DNA of 64,000 nt from the NCBI RefSeq assembly GCF_014202475.1, contig NZ_JACHGV010000001.1:124001-188000 (forward strand), written 5' to 3'. Below, in pieces: positions 34,925-43,331 of the stretch. Every line of letters starts with the position of its first letter. Position 1 is the stretch's first letter. Both the position numbers and the translations under genes were made by a program. Source of the stretch: Streptomyces paradoxus (GTDB lineage Bacteria; Actinomycetota; Actinomycetes; Streptomycetales; Streptomycetaceae). Under the pieces are notes generated by a model. It saw only the letters and a program-made list of their open reading frames with translations, had not been told where the DNA came from and ran no database searches.

Positions 34925-35950
34925 TCAGTCCTGAGCTCGGCCGGTGGTGACCCGGGCGATCATGAGGGCGACCAGGATGATCCCGCCGTAGATGGCCTGG
35001 ATCCAGAACGACGGGACCTGCGCGAGGGTGAGCAGGTTCTGTACGACACCCAGAAGGAGTACGCCGGTGAGGGCGCCGAACATGGTGCCCTTGCCGCCGT
35101 CGAGGGCGATGCCGCCGATCACCGCGGCCGCGAACACCGTGAAGATCATGTTCTGGCCCTGGTTGGCGCTGATCGCGCCGACGTAGCCGGTCTGCATGAT
35201 GCCGCCGACCGCGGCGAGGACGCCCGCGACGACGAACACGCCGAGCATGACGCGCTCCACGCGGATGCCCGCCGCCCGGGCCGCGTCCGCGTTGCCGCCG
35301 ATGGCGTACAGGGCGCGCCCGACCCGGTGGTACTTCAGGACCAGCCCGGCGACCGCGAAGGCGATCGCGGCGAGCCACACCGACAGCGGGACGGTGAGGA
35401 AGGTGGTGGTGGCCAGCGAGTAGAAGCTGTCGGGCATGCCGAACAGCGTCTTGCCCTTGGTCGCGCCGACCAGCAGGCCGCGCAGCACGATCAGCATCGC
35501 CAGCGTCACGATGAACGCGTTGAGCTTGAACTTCACCACCAGGACGCCGTTGAAGGCGCCGACGGCCGCGCCCGCGACCAGGACGGCGACCAGGGCCAGG
35601 GCGGCGGGGAGTTCGGTGCCCCAGCCGGACTGGGCGGCGGGCAGCACGAGCAGCGCCCCTACGGCGGGCGCGATGCCGACGACCGATTCCAGGGACAGGT
35701 CGAACTTGCCGGTGATCAGGACGAGCGACTCGGCGAGCACGACCATCGCGAGGGCGGCGGAGGCGCCGAGGATCGAGATCAGGTTTCGCTCGGTGAGGAA
35801 CGAGTCGTTGACGATCGTGCCGAGCACCATGAGCAGCAACAGGGCCGGTAGGAGGGCCAGTTCGCGGGCCCGGCGCAGCAGCACGGTCCGCGCCGACCCG
35901 GCGCCGGTCACGAGCACCGGCTTCACCGGCGGGGCCTTGGTGTCAGCCAT
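34925..35950 (-). CDS. Sugar ABC transporter permease (RbsC-like)
   Basis: A 341-residue inner-membrane permease of the ribose/xylose/rhamnose type (BPD_transp_2), with about eight to ten helices (such as LALLPALLLLMVLGTIVND). The family's signature is VGRALYAIGGNADAARAAGI, followed by FAAAVIGGIALDGGKGTMFGA. The start at 35950 is preceded by GGAG. It overlaps the ATPase gene by eight bases. With its neighbours it should import the operon's sugar. Confidence 0.88.
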   Translation of the reverse strand: MADTKAPPVKPVLVTGAGSARTVLLRRARELALLPALLLLMVLGTIVNDSFLTERNLISILGASAALAMVVLAESLVLITGKFDLSLESVVGIAPAVGALLVLPAAQSGWGTELPAALALVAVLVAGAAVGAFNGVLVVKFKLNAFIVTLAMLIVLRGLLVGATKGKTLFGMPDSFYSLATTTFLTVPLSVWLAAIAFAVAGLVLKYHRVGRALYAIGGNADAARAAGIRVERVMLGVFVVAGVLAAVGGIMQTGYVGAISANQGQNMIFTVFAAAVIGGIALDGGKGTMFGALTGVLLLGVVQNLLTLAQVPSFWIQAIYGGIILVALMIARVTTGRAQD

Positions 35951-37433
35951 GGTCCACTCCTTCGATGGAGGCGATGAGCTCGTGGTCGCGCCACCCCGCC
36001 GGGTGTTCCGCGACGACACGGCCGTGGAAGAGCACGAGGACCCGGTCGCAGCGCCTCAGGTCGTCGAGTTCGTCGGAGACGACGAGGACGGCGGTGCCGT
36101 CCTCGCGGGCGCTGTCGACACGGGCGAGCAGGGACTCCTTGGACTTCACGTCGACTCCCGCGGTGGGGTTGACGAGGACCAGGAGCCGGGGGTCGGAGGC
36201 GAGGGCCCGGGCCATGACGACCTTCTGCGCGTTGCCGCCGGACAGGTCCGAGACGGGCTGCTCGGGGCCTTCGGCGTGGATGTCGAGCCGTTCGATCAGC
36301 CCGGTGGCGACACCGCGTTTGCGGTCGGGGCCGACGAACCCGAAGCGGCCGAGCCGGTCCAGGACGCTGAGGGTGGCGTTGTCGCCGATGGACATGCCGA
36401 AGACCAGGCCCTGTTCGTGCCGGTCGCGGGGCACGAAGCCGACCCCCGCCGCGAGGGCTCCGCGGACATCGCCGAACGGGAGCGGCGCCCCGTCCAGCCG
36501 GGCCGTACCGCCGGTGGGTGTGTGCAGTCCGGTGAACGTCTCGGCCAGCTCGATCTTGCCGCTGGCGCTGGACCCGGCGAGCCCGACGACCTCCCCGCGG
36601 CGGACGGTGAGGTCGACGTTCTCGTACGCCGCCGAACGCAGGCCGCGGACGTCGAGGAGTACGGGCCCCGCGGCCTCGGCGGCCCGCTGCCGCTCGGCCG
36701 CCTCGGCGATCGTCTCCCCCGCCATGGCCTCCACCAGCGCCTGGCGCGGGAGGTCGGCGACCGGCGCGGTGGTGATCCAGCGGGCGTCGCGCAGGACCGT
36801 GACGGTCTGGCAGACCTCGTAGACCTCCTGGAGGTGGTGGGAGATGAACAGGAAGGTGACGCCCGAGTCCTGGAGGGCCCGCATGCGGGTGAAGAGGCGT
36901 TCGATCTCCCGGTTGTCGAGCTGGGCGGTGGGTTCGTCCAGGACGATGAAGCGGGCGCCGAAGCTCAGCGCCCGGGCGATCTCCACCATCTGCCGGTCCT
37001 CGACCTTGAGGTCGGCGGTGCGGGCCCCGGGGTCGACGCGCACGTCCCAGGTGTCGAGGAGGGCGGCTGCCTCGGACTTCAGGCGGCGCCAGCTGATGAA
37101 GCCCCGGTGCAGCGGCTGCCGGTTGATGAACAGGTTCTCGGCGACGGTCAGTTCGGGGACGACCGTCGGGTGCTGGTAGACGCAGGCGACCTTGCGGCGC
37201 CAGGCGTCCCGGTCGGTGAGCGGGGGCGCGGGCTCGCCGTCGAAGCGGACGGTTCCCTCGTCGGGTGCCTGGAGGCCGGTGAGGATGCGGACCAGGGTCG
37301 ACTTGCCGGCGCCGTTGCGGCCGACGAGGGCGTGGGACTCGCCCGGCAGGACGGTGAGCCGCCCGTCGGCGAGTGCGGTGGTGGGGCCGTAGCGCTTGAC
37401 CACGCCCCGTGCCTCGGCAAGTGGGGTGCTCAT
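35943..37433 (-). CDS. Sugar ABC transporter ATP-binding protein, two domains
   Basis: A 496-residue duplicated ATPase of the RbsA/MglA type. Domain 1 (about 1-235) has a normal Walker A, GRNGAGKST, and a Walker B FIVLDEPTAQLD, but a degraded signature (LKVEDRQMVEIARAL). Domain 2 (about 250-495) has an altered Walker A, GSSASGKIE, in place of GxxxxGK(S/T), but a good signature LSGGNAQKV. Such one-good-site-each arrangement is usual for this family. It overlaps the binding-protein gene by four bases and the permease by eight. Confidence 0.88.
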   Translation of the reverse strand: MSTPLAEARGVVKRYGPTTALADGRLTVLPGESHALVGRNGAGKSTLVRILTGLQAPDEGTVRFDGEPAPPLTDRDAWRRKVACVYQHPTVVPELTVAENLFINRQPLHRGFISWRRLKSEAAALLDTWDVRVDPGARTADLKVEDRQMVEIARALSFGARFIVLDEPTAQLDNREIERLFTRMRALQDSGVTFLFISHHLQEVYEVCQTVTVLRDARWITTAPVADLPRQALVEAMAGETIAEAAERQRAAEAAGPVLLDVRGLRSAAYENVDLTVRRGEVVGLAGSSASGKIELAETFTGLHTPTGGTARLDGAPLPFGDVRGALAAGVGFVPRDRHEQGLVFGMSIGDNATLSVLDRLGRFGFVGPDRKRGVATGLIERLDIHAEGPEQPVSDLSGGNAQKVVMARALASDPRLLVLVNPTAGVDVKSKESLLARVDSAREDGTAVLVVSDELDDLRRCDRVLVLFHGRVVAEHPAGWRDHELIASIEGVDHG

Positions 37434-38503
37434 TCGACCGTGTTGCCCCAGAGCCCGGGGTCGTCGACGTTGTCCTTGGTGACCAGCGGGGCGGGCAGCT
37501 GGTCCTCCAGGATGCCACTGGGCAGCTTGACGATCGTCGAGTCGTGGTCGGTCGGGCCCGGCTTGAACGTCTTCCCCTGCATGGCCGCCTTGATGTAGTA
37601 CATGCCGTACTTGGCGTAGGCGTCGGCGGGCTGGGAGACGGTCGCGTCGATCTCGCCCTTGCGGATCGCGTCGAACTCCTGCGGGATGCCGTCGTTGGAG
37701 ACGATGGCGATGTGCCCCGGCTGCCCGGCCTTCTTCAGCATTCCCTTGGACTTGAGGGTCTGGAGCGTCGGGGCGAGGTAGACGCCGCCCGCCTGCAGGT
37801 AGATGCCCTTGATGTCGGGGTTGGCGTTGAGGAGGGTGTCGAGTTTGGAGGCCGCGGTGTCGGACTCCCACTTGGCCGGGATCTCCAGCACCTTCAGCTT
37901 GGGGAAGTTCTTCTTCACGCAGGCACGGAACGCCTCGGAGCGGTCGCGGCCGTTGACCGAGGCGAGGTCGCCCATGATCTGCACGACCTTGCCGGAGGTG
38001 ATGTGCTCGCCGAGGTACCGGCAGGCCTTCTCGCCGTAGGCGACGTTGTTCGCCCGGACCACCATGGCGACCTTGCCCTTGTCGGGCGCCACGTCCACGG
38101 CGACGACCGGCACGCCCTTGCGTTCGGCCTGGTCCAGGCCGGCCTCGATGGCGGCGCTGTCCAGGGGGGCGACGACCAGGCCCTTGACGCCCTGGTTGAG
38201 CTGGTTGTTGATGTCGGTGATCTGTTGCGAGGGGTCGCTGTTGGAGTTGACGGTCTTCAGCGCCTCCACGCCCTCGGACTTCGCCATCTTCGGTACGTAG
38301 TCGTTGTACGACTGCCAGAACGGCGAGGTCAGCAGGGGCAGCACCACCCCGACCTTGCCGGTGCCGTCACCGCCTCCCGCCCCGGAGGCGCCGGTGTCCT
38401 TGGTGCTGCCGCAGGCGGCGAGCACCAGGGACGCTCCGGTGGCCAGGGCCACCGCGCCGAGCATCCGGGACGTGTTCCGCTTCCGCACTGTGCTTCCGGG
38501 CAT
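37430..38503 (-). CDS. Sugar ABC transporter substrate-binding lipoprotein (RbsB-like)
   Basis: A 357-residue periplasmic-binding-protein-type lipoprotein, first gene of the fucose operon. Start at 38503 with GGGAG upstream; lipobox VLAAC at about residues 26-30. The mature part (about 45-355) has GVVLPLLTSPFWQSYNDY, QQITDINNQLNQGVKGLVVAPLDS and GVPVVAVDVAPDKGK, which is the pentose/hexose-binding family 4 pattern. It probably presents L-fucose or a fucoside to the permease. Divergent from the GntR gene with operators between. Confidence 0.88.
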   Translation of the reverse strand: MPGSTVRKRNTSRMLGAVALATGASLVLAACGSTKDTGASGAGGGDGTGKVGVVLPLLTSPFWQSYNDYVPKMAKSEGVEALKTVNSNSDPSQQITDINNQLNQGVKGLVVAPLDSAAIEAGLDQAERKGVPVVAVDVAPDKGKVAMVVRANNVAYGEKACRYLGEHITSGKVVQIMGDLASVNGRDRSEAFRACVKKNFPKLKVLEIPAKWESDTAASKLDTLLNANPDIKGIYLQAGGVYLAPTLQTLKSKGMLKKAGQPGHIAIVSNDGIPQEFDAIRKGEIDATVSQPADAYAKYGMYYIKAAMQGKTFKPGPTDHDSTIVKLPSGILEDQLPAPLVTKDNVDDPGLWGNTVE

Positions 38504-38547
38504 CTCAGGGGGCTCCCATCGACCGGGTGTTCCAGCAGATGCCCGCA

Positions 38548-38563
38548 TACTTATCAGACCACT
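38548..38563 (-). promoter_or_regulatory. Operon promoter -10 region with GntR half-site
   Basis: Read on the minus strand, AGTGGTC (38557-38563) is followed by TGATAAGTAT, whose TAAGTAT (about 38549-38555) can serve as the -10 box of the fucose operon. AGTGGTC is one arm of the perfect operator at 38613-38627, so the regulator may contact this promoter too. Confidence 0.45.
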
Positions 38564-38612
38564 CCACCGCCAGAACACCCTCATGCGGCGGTTTTCCGCG
38601 CTCTCGACCCAT

Positions 38613-38627
38613 AGTGGTCCGACCACT
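38613..38627. promoter_or_regulatory. FadR-type GntR operator, perfect palindrome
   Basis: AGTGGTC-C-GACCACT is a perfect 15-base inverted repeat containing TGGTCCGACCA, which fits the FadR-subfamily pattern TNGTNNNACNA. It overlaps the -35 zone of the regulator's own promoter (possible -10 TAGACT at 38636-38641). Autorepression and control of the divergent operon are inferred. Confidence 0.75.
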
Positions 38628-38671
38628 CTGATGGTTAGACTGCGCCGGAGCGCTGTGATCGGAGGAGTGGC

Positions 38672-39376
38672 GTGGACGACGGGTCAGCCCCGCAGAAGGG
38701 CACAGTGACGCAGCGCGCCATCGAGCGGATCAAGGCGATGATCGGCGAGGGCCGGCTGGAGCCGGGGCAGCGGCTGCCCACCGAGCGCGATCTGGCCGCC
38801 CAGCTCGGCATCTCCCGCAGCTCGATGCGGGAGGCGATTCGCGCGCTCACGGTGCTGGGCGTGCTGGAGGCCCGGCACGGCTCGGGCATCTACGTCACCC
38901 GGCTGGAGGCCGGTGACCTGCTGGAGACCTTCGGTGTCGTGGCGGACCTGTCGCGCGGCCCGCAACTGGTGGAGCTGCTGGAGATCCGGCGGGTCCTGGA
39001 ATCGACGGCGACGGCACTGGCCGCCGCGCGGATCACCGCGGACCAGCTGGCCGAGGTGGAGAAGCACCTGACGGCGATGAACGCCACGGACGATCCGGAG
39101 GAGATCCTCGCCCACGACCTCGCCTTCCACCGGGAGATCGCGGCGGCCGCGGGCAACGAGACCATGGCCGCCATCCTGGAGGGCCTGTCGTCCCGGACGT
39201 TCCGCGCCCGCGTCTGGCGCGGGTACCAGGAGGAGGGCGCCTTCGCCCGCACCCGCCGCGAGCACGCGGCCATCCACCGCGCCCTGGTGGCCCGCGACCC
39301 GGAGGCGGCCCGCGCGGCGGCGGCCGCGCACGTCGGCGAGGTGGAGGAATGGCTGCGAGCACAGCTCGGGCCCTAG
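38672..39376 (+). CDS. GntR/FadR-family regulator of the fucose operon
   Basis: A 234-residue regulator. The N-terminal winged helix (about 12-78) has AIERIKAMIGEGRLEPGQRLPTERDLAAQLGISRSSMREAIRALTVLGV as its core. The C-terminal FCD domain (about 95-225) carries metal/effector-site His residues in AHDLAFHREI, REHAAIHRAL and AAHVGEVEEWL. GTG start with GGAGGAG five bases upstream. It is divergent from the fucose operon and next to a perfect FadR-type operator, so it is most likely that operon's repressor, released by a pathway intermediate. The effector is not known. Confidence 0.87.
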   Translation: MDDGSAPQKGTVTQRAIERIKAMIGEGRLEPGQRLPTERDLAAQLGISRSSMREAIRALTVLGVLEARHGSGIYVTRLEAGDLLETFGVVADLSRGPQLVELLEIRRVLESTATALAAARITADQLAEVEKHLTAMNATDDPEEILAHDLAFHREIAAAAGNETMAAILEGLSSRTFRARVWRGYQEEGAFARTRREHAAIHRALVARDPEAARAAAAAHVGEVEEWLRAQLGP

Positions 39377-39393
39377 GCGAAGCCCAGGGCCCG
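39367..39393. terminator. Hairpin at the end of the GntR gene
   Basis: CGGGCCCT (39367-39374) pairs with AGGGCCCG (39386-39393), and an inner GGC-GAA-GCC sits between. It overlaps the GntR stop codon and can serve the convergent AhpD-like gene too. Confidence 0.65.
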
Positions 39394-39404
39394 GCGCTCC
39401 TTGC

Positions 39405-39878
39405 TTACTTGAACTGGCCGGGCTGGTAGTCGCCCGCCGGCTGCTCCAGCATGACGTTCAGCCGGTTCGCTGTGTTCATGAACGCGATGAGGGTGACCAG
39501 CGCCATGAGCTGTTCCTCGTCGTAGTGCTTGGCGGCCCGCTCCCACACCTCGTCCGGGACGCCGCCGGCCCCGTCCGCGATCCGGGTGCCCTGCTCGGCC
39601 AGTTCCAGCGCGGCGCGCTCGGCGTCGGTGAAGACCGTGGCCTCCCGCCACGCCGCGACCAGATGGAGACGTACGGCGCTCTCGCCGGCGGCGGTGGCCT
39701 CCTTGGTGTGCATGTCGATGCAGACCGCGCATCCGTTGATCTGGCTGGTACGGAGCGAGACCAGTTCCCGGGTGGCGGCCGGCAGCGGTGACTCCACGAC
39801 CAGCCGCCCCAGGGAGTAGAACTGCTTGATGAGCTTGCTCGCGCTCGGGATGGCGAAGACGTCCAGTCGTGCGCTCAT
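39405..39878 (-). CDS. Carboxymuconolactone decarboxylase/AhpD-like protein
   Basis: A 157-residue all-helical AhpD-fold protein. The redox-type motif C-x2-C is in INGCAVCIDMHTKEA, with the His that follows in the AhpD family. Such proteins act as alkylhydroperoxidases or thiol reductants, and many have no known substrate. The start at 39878 is preceded by GAGGAG. It stands alone, converging on the GntR gene. Confidence 0.85.
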   Translation of the reverse strand: MSARLDVFAIPSASKLIKQFYSLGRLVVESPLPAATRELVSLRTSQINGCAVCIDMHTKEATAAGESAVRLHLVAAWREATVFTDAERAALELAEQGTRIADGAGGVPDEVWERAAKHYDEEQLMALVTLIAFMNTANRLNVMLEQPAGDYQPGQFK

Positions 39879-40144
39879 GGTGAGCTCCTCTGCCGTTGTC
39901 GGTGCGGACACCCCTATGAGGCAGCGGCTCGTCGCGATGTGACACGGCCGAATGTGACCTGCGTCTCCCTCTGCCTCCAGGTGAATTGACCTGACCCGTT
40001 GGTGACGCGGCTGATCGGTGGGTGGCCGCCGAGTGCGGTGCCGCCTGATCTGCGAGCGGGCGTTCCAGCAGGTCCGTCACCTCGACACCGGCGACCTCGA
40101 ACCCGGCCTACCCTCCCGCACGCGCCGGGGTCACACTGAACCGT

Positions 40145-41170
40145 ATGCGGCTTCGGGGCACCGCCTGCGCGGCCGCCGGACTGCTGCTGGCCGTCGCGAC
40201 GGGCTGCACCGGCGGTGCGGAGGACGGCGCGCCCGCGCCATCCCCGGCGCCGGCCCGGACCACCGGCGAGAGCCCCCGCGCCACGCCCACCCCCACCCCG
40301 GCCGACCCCGTCTCCCTCCCGGCGTTGATGCAGCGCGAGCACACCGGCTCCGGGCTGCGTCTGGGCGACGTGCTCGACCGGAACTCCGCCTACACCCGCT
40401 ACGCCGTCACCTACGAGGCGAACGGGCTGACCATCTCCGGGATCATGAACATCCCCGAGGGCAAGGGCCCCTTCCCGGCGCTGGTGCTGGCGCACGGATA
40501 CATCGACCCGGACGTCTACGTCAGCGGCCAGGGCATGCCGCGCGAGCAGGACCGCCTGGCCCGCAGTGGCCATGTCGTCCTGCACACCGACTACCGCAAC
40601 CACGCCCGCTCCGACAAGGACCCGGACAACGACGTCGACCTGCGGCTCGGCTACACCGAGGACGTCATCGGTGCCGCCCTGGCCCTGCGGATCTCGGGGC
40701 GCCCCGAGATCGACGGCGACCGGATCGGCCTGTTCGGCCGGTCGATGGGCGGCGGGGTCGTGTACAACACCCTGGTCGTGGCGCCCGGCCTGTTCGACGC
40801 GGCGGTCGCCTACGCGCCGGTGAGCGCCCGGCCGCAGGAGAACATCGACCACTTCCAGCGGCCCGACGGCGATCCCCTCGTCGCCGAGATCGAGGAGAAG
40901 CACGGCACGCCCGAGGAGGACCCGGCGTTCTGGCGCGGCGTCTCGCCGCTGACCTACGCCGACCGCGTCAGCGAACCCCTGCTGATCCAGCACGGCACCG
41001 CGGACGGCACCTGCCCCCTGGCCTGGTCGCGGGAGGCCGCCGCAGCGTTCGGGGAGGCCGGCAAGGACGTCGAACTCCGCACGGTCCCCGGCGAGGGCCA
41101 CACGTTCGGGCCGCGGTGGGCGGCCGAGATGGACGTCACCGAGGCCTTCTTCGCGCGCCATCTGCGCTGA
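40145..41170 (+). CDS. Alpha/beta-hydrolase lipoprotein (dipeptidyl-peptidase/esterase type)
   Basis: A 341-residue exported lipoprotein with lipobox ATGC at residues 18-21 and a Pro/Thr-rich linker. The hydrolase domain (about 85-340) has the oxyanion segment VLAHGYIDPD, nucleophile motif GRSMGG, an Asp in HGTADGTCPL and the His in GEGHTFG. It resembles the S9/acetyl-xylan-esterase group. Substrate unknown. TACCCT at 40109-40114 could be its -10 box. Confidence 0.82.
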   Translation: MRLRGTACAAAGLLLAVATGCTGGAEDGAPAPSPAPARTTGESPRATPTPTPADPVSLPALMQREHTGSGLRLGDVLDRNSAYTRYAVTYEANGLTISGIMNIPEGKGPFPALVLAHGYIDPDVYVSGQGMPREQDRLARSGHVVLHTDYRNHARSDKDPDNDVDLRLGYTEDVIGAALALRISGRPEIDGDRIGLFGRSMGGGVVYNTLVVAPGLFDAAVAYAPVSARPQENIDHFQRPDGDPLVAEIEEKHGTPEEDPAFWRGVSPLTYADRVSEPLLIQHGTADGTCPLAWSREAAAAFGEAGKDVELRTVPGEGHTFGPRWAAEMDVTEAFFARHLR

Positions 41171-41331
41171 GCAGGCCCCATCAGGCCCGGGTCCACCGCA
41201 TTGATCCGGCACCGGCACGGCCGGCGGCCTCGACGCGCGCTCCCGGCCGGTGCAGAGTTCTCCCTACGTACTCGTCAGTAAGTCCGCGCATCCCCCTCCG
41301 ACTCCCCTCCGATTCCCTCCGAGGAGCCGCT

Positions 41332-42672
41332 GTGAACACCTGGGCCGGCCGCACCGCCGCCGAGATATCCGCCGCCGTCCGCGAGAAGCGGGTCACTCCC
41401 CGCGAGGTGGTCGCCGAGCACCTCGCCCGCATCGAGCGGCTGGACGGCCGCGTGGGTGCCTTCCGCACGGTGCGCGCCGAGGCGGCCCTGGCCGAGGCCG
41501 ACGAGGTCGCGGCCCGCGGCGACTTCGCCGAACTGCCCCTGGCCGGAGTGCCTGTGGCCGTCAAGGACAACCTCGCGGTGCGCGGCGAGTCCACCCGCAT
41601 CGGCTCGGCGGCGACACCGGACACCCCGGCCGCGCAGGACCATGTGACGGTGGCCCGGCTGCGGGCGGCGGGCGCGGTGGTCGTGGGGCTGACGCACGTG
41701 CCCGAACTGTGCGTCTTCGGCACGACCGACGGCGTGCTGGGCATCGCCCGCAACCCCTGGGACCCGGCGCGTTCCGCGGGCGGATCGTCGGGGGGCAGCG
41801 CGGCCGCCGTCGCCGCCGGGATGGTGCCGATCGCCCTCGGCAACGACGGCATGGGCTCCCTGCGCATACCCGCCGCCAACTGCGGCCTGGTCACCATCAA
41901 GCCGGGCCGGGGAGTCGTCCCGGCGGGCGAGGGCAGCACCTGGTTCGGCATGGCGGAGCACGGCCCGCTCGCCACGACCGTCGAGGACGCCCGTCTGATG
42001 CTCTCGGTCCTCGCCGGCACGGCGCCGGCGACCCGTTCCGAGCCCGGCACCCCGAGGATCGCCGTGTCGCTGCGCAGCCCGCTGGCCGGCGTCACGGTCA
42101 GCCGCCCGTACGCGGCGGCCGCCCGGGACGCGGCCGGGCTGCTGATGCGGGCCGGGTACCAGGTCCGGCGCGCCGACCCGCCCTACCCGGTGTCCCTCGC
42201 CGCGACCTCGCTGATCCACTGGACGGCGGGCGCGGCCGCGGACGCCCAGCCGCTCGACCCCCGCCTGCTGACCCGGCGCACCCGCGTCCACGCCCGAGTC
42301 GGCCGTCCGTTCATCGACGCCGTGCGCTCCGGGGCGAGCAGGGAGAAGCTCCGGCGGCGGCTGGAGCCGTTCTTCACCGAGTACGACGTGCTGCTCACCC
42401 CGGCACTGGCACGCCGCTCCCCCAAGGCCGGGCCCTGGCACGAGCGGGGCTGGCTGAGCAACCTGCTGGCCAACACGAACTACTCGCCCCTGACGCCCCC
42501 GTGGAACCTGACCGGCTGGCCCGCCATGGCGGTCCCCTGCGGAACCCTGCCCTCCGGTGCCCCCTGCGCCGTGCAGCTGGTGGGGCGGCCGGGCTCGGAG
42601 TCCCAACTCCTCGATCTGGCAGGCCGGCTGGAGGAACGTAATCCGTGGCAGCGCACGGCGCCGATGGACTAA
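41332..42672 (+). CDS. Amidase (amidase-signature family)
   Basis: A 446-residue amidase-signature enzyme that hydrolyses an amide bond. The catalytic triad is present: Lys in VAVKDNLAV, cis-Ser in AGGSSGGSAAAVAAG, and nucleophile Ser in GMGSLRIPAANCG. The start at 41332 (GTG) follows GAGGAG; upstream frame back to 40018 crosses the esterase gene and is not protein. AtzF/GatA-like relatives are possible, but no GatB/C partners are nearby, so a free-standing amidase is more likely. Confidence 0.85.
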   Translation: MNTWAGRTAAEISAAVREKRVTPREVVAEHLARIERLDGRVGAFRTVRAEAALAEADEVAARGDFAELPLAGVPVAVKDNLAVRGESTRIGSAATPDTPAAQDHVTVARLRAAGAVVVGLTHVPELCVFGTTDGVLGIARNPWDPARSAGGSSGGSAAAVAAGMVPIALGNDGMGSLRIPAANCGLVTIKPGRGVVPAGEGSTWFGMAEHGPLATTVEDARLMLSVLAGTAPATRSEPGTPRIAVSLRSPLAGVTVSRPYAAAARDAAGLLMRAGYQVRRADPPYPVSLAATSLIHWTAGAAADAQPLDPRLLTRRTRVHARVGRPFIDAVRSGASREKLRRRLEPFFTEYDVLLTPALARRSPKAGPWHERGWLSNLLANTNYSPLTPPWNLTGWPAMAVPCGTLPSGAPCAVQLVGRPGSESQLLDLAGRLEERNPWQRTAPMD

Positions 42673-42675
42673 GAT
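42670..42675 (+). promoter_or_regulatory. -10 box overlapping the amidase stop
   Basis: TAAGAT fits the -10 consensus and would start a transcript near 42682, giving the VOC gene a 200-base leader. No convincing -35 box is seen. Confidence 0.45.
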
Positions 42676-42681
42676 CGGCCG

Positions 42682-42881
42682 GGTGACTGCCGGGTCGGCC
42701 GTAGGCCATGCACGAGTGAGGCGCCCGGCCTCGGCGTGAGCGCGGCGGGGGTGACCCCGCCCGGGCTCGTCCGAGAGCCGGAAAGGGCACGCGCCCCGCC
42801 TCTCGTCTCCGTGTCCTCATCCCCTCGCGCCTCAGCGGCGCTTCACCACGGACCTCACACGACCCGGAGACGAACCCACTC
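42682..42881 (+). ncRNA. Candidate structured 5' leader of the VOC gene
   Basis: Three adjacent foldable elements lie in the leader. GCCGGG (42689-42694) pairs with CCCGGC (42724-42729) around a GGCC-GTA-GGCC hairpin (42697-42707). GCGGGG-GTGA-CCCCGC (42745-42760) has a GNRA-type tetraloop. A bulged hairpin spans 42761-42781. I could not match it to a riboswitch class I know. Base pairing alone is weak evidence in GC-rich DNA. Confidence 0.35.
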
Positions 42882-43295
42882 ATGTCCCCCGTTCAGCCTG
42901 CCCTGCCCACCACCGTCGCCCGCCTCGACCACACCGCCGTCTACGCCTCGGACCGCCAGTTGTCGGCCGAGTTCCTGGCGGCCGTCCTCGGCCTGGAGGT
43001 CGGGGCCCCCTTCGGCCCCTTCCTGCCCGTGGACCTGGGCAACGGGGTGACCCTGGACTACTACGAGAAGCGCGACGAGCCCGTCCAGCCGCAGCACTAC
43101 GCGTTCCTCGTGCCCGATGCGCAGTTCGACGCCATGATCGCCCGGCTGGAGGCGCTCGGCGTCACCTACTACGCCGATCCGAACCACACCGCGCCGGGCC
43201 GGGTCAACGACCTCTTCGGGGGGCGCGGCGCCTACTTCGACGACCCGGACGGCCACAACATGGAGATCATGACCCGCCCGTACGCCCGGCCCTGA
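42882..43295 (+). CDS. VOC-family (glyoxalase/dioxygenase fold) protein
   Basis: A 137-residue single vicinal-oxygen-chelate protein. Metal-ligand candidates are the His in RLDHTAVYA (residue about 16), the His in PQHYAFLVPD and the Glu in GHNMEIMTRP, with the family ending FDDPDGHNMEI. This fold includes glyoxalase, extradiol dioxygenases and drug-binding resistance proteins; the substrate cannot be told. It stands behind a 200-base leader that may be structured, which would be unusual for this family. Confidence 0.82.
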   Translation: MSPVQPALPTTVARLDHTAVYASDRQLSAEFLAAVLGLEVGAPFGPFLPVDLGNGVTLDYYEKRDEPVQPQHYAFLVPDAQFDAMIARLEALGVTYYADPNHTAPGRVNDLFGGRGAYFDDPDGHNMEIMTRPYARP

Positions 43296-43331
43296 CGGCC
43301 GCCCCGGGGCAGCAGCCGCCCCTGGAGTTCG

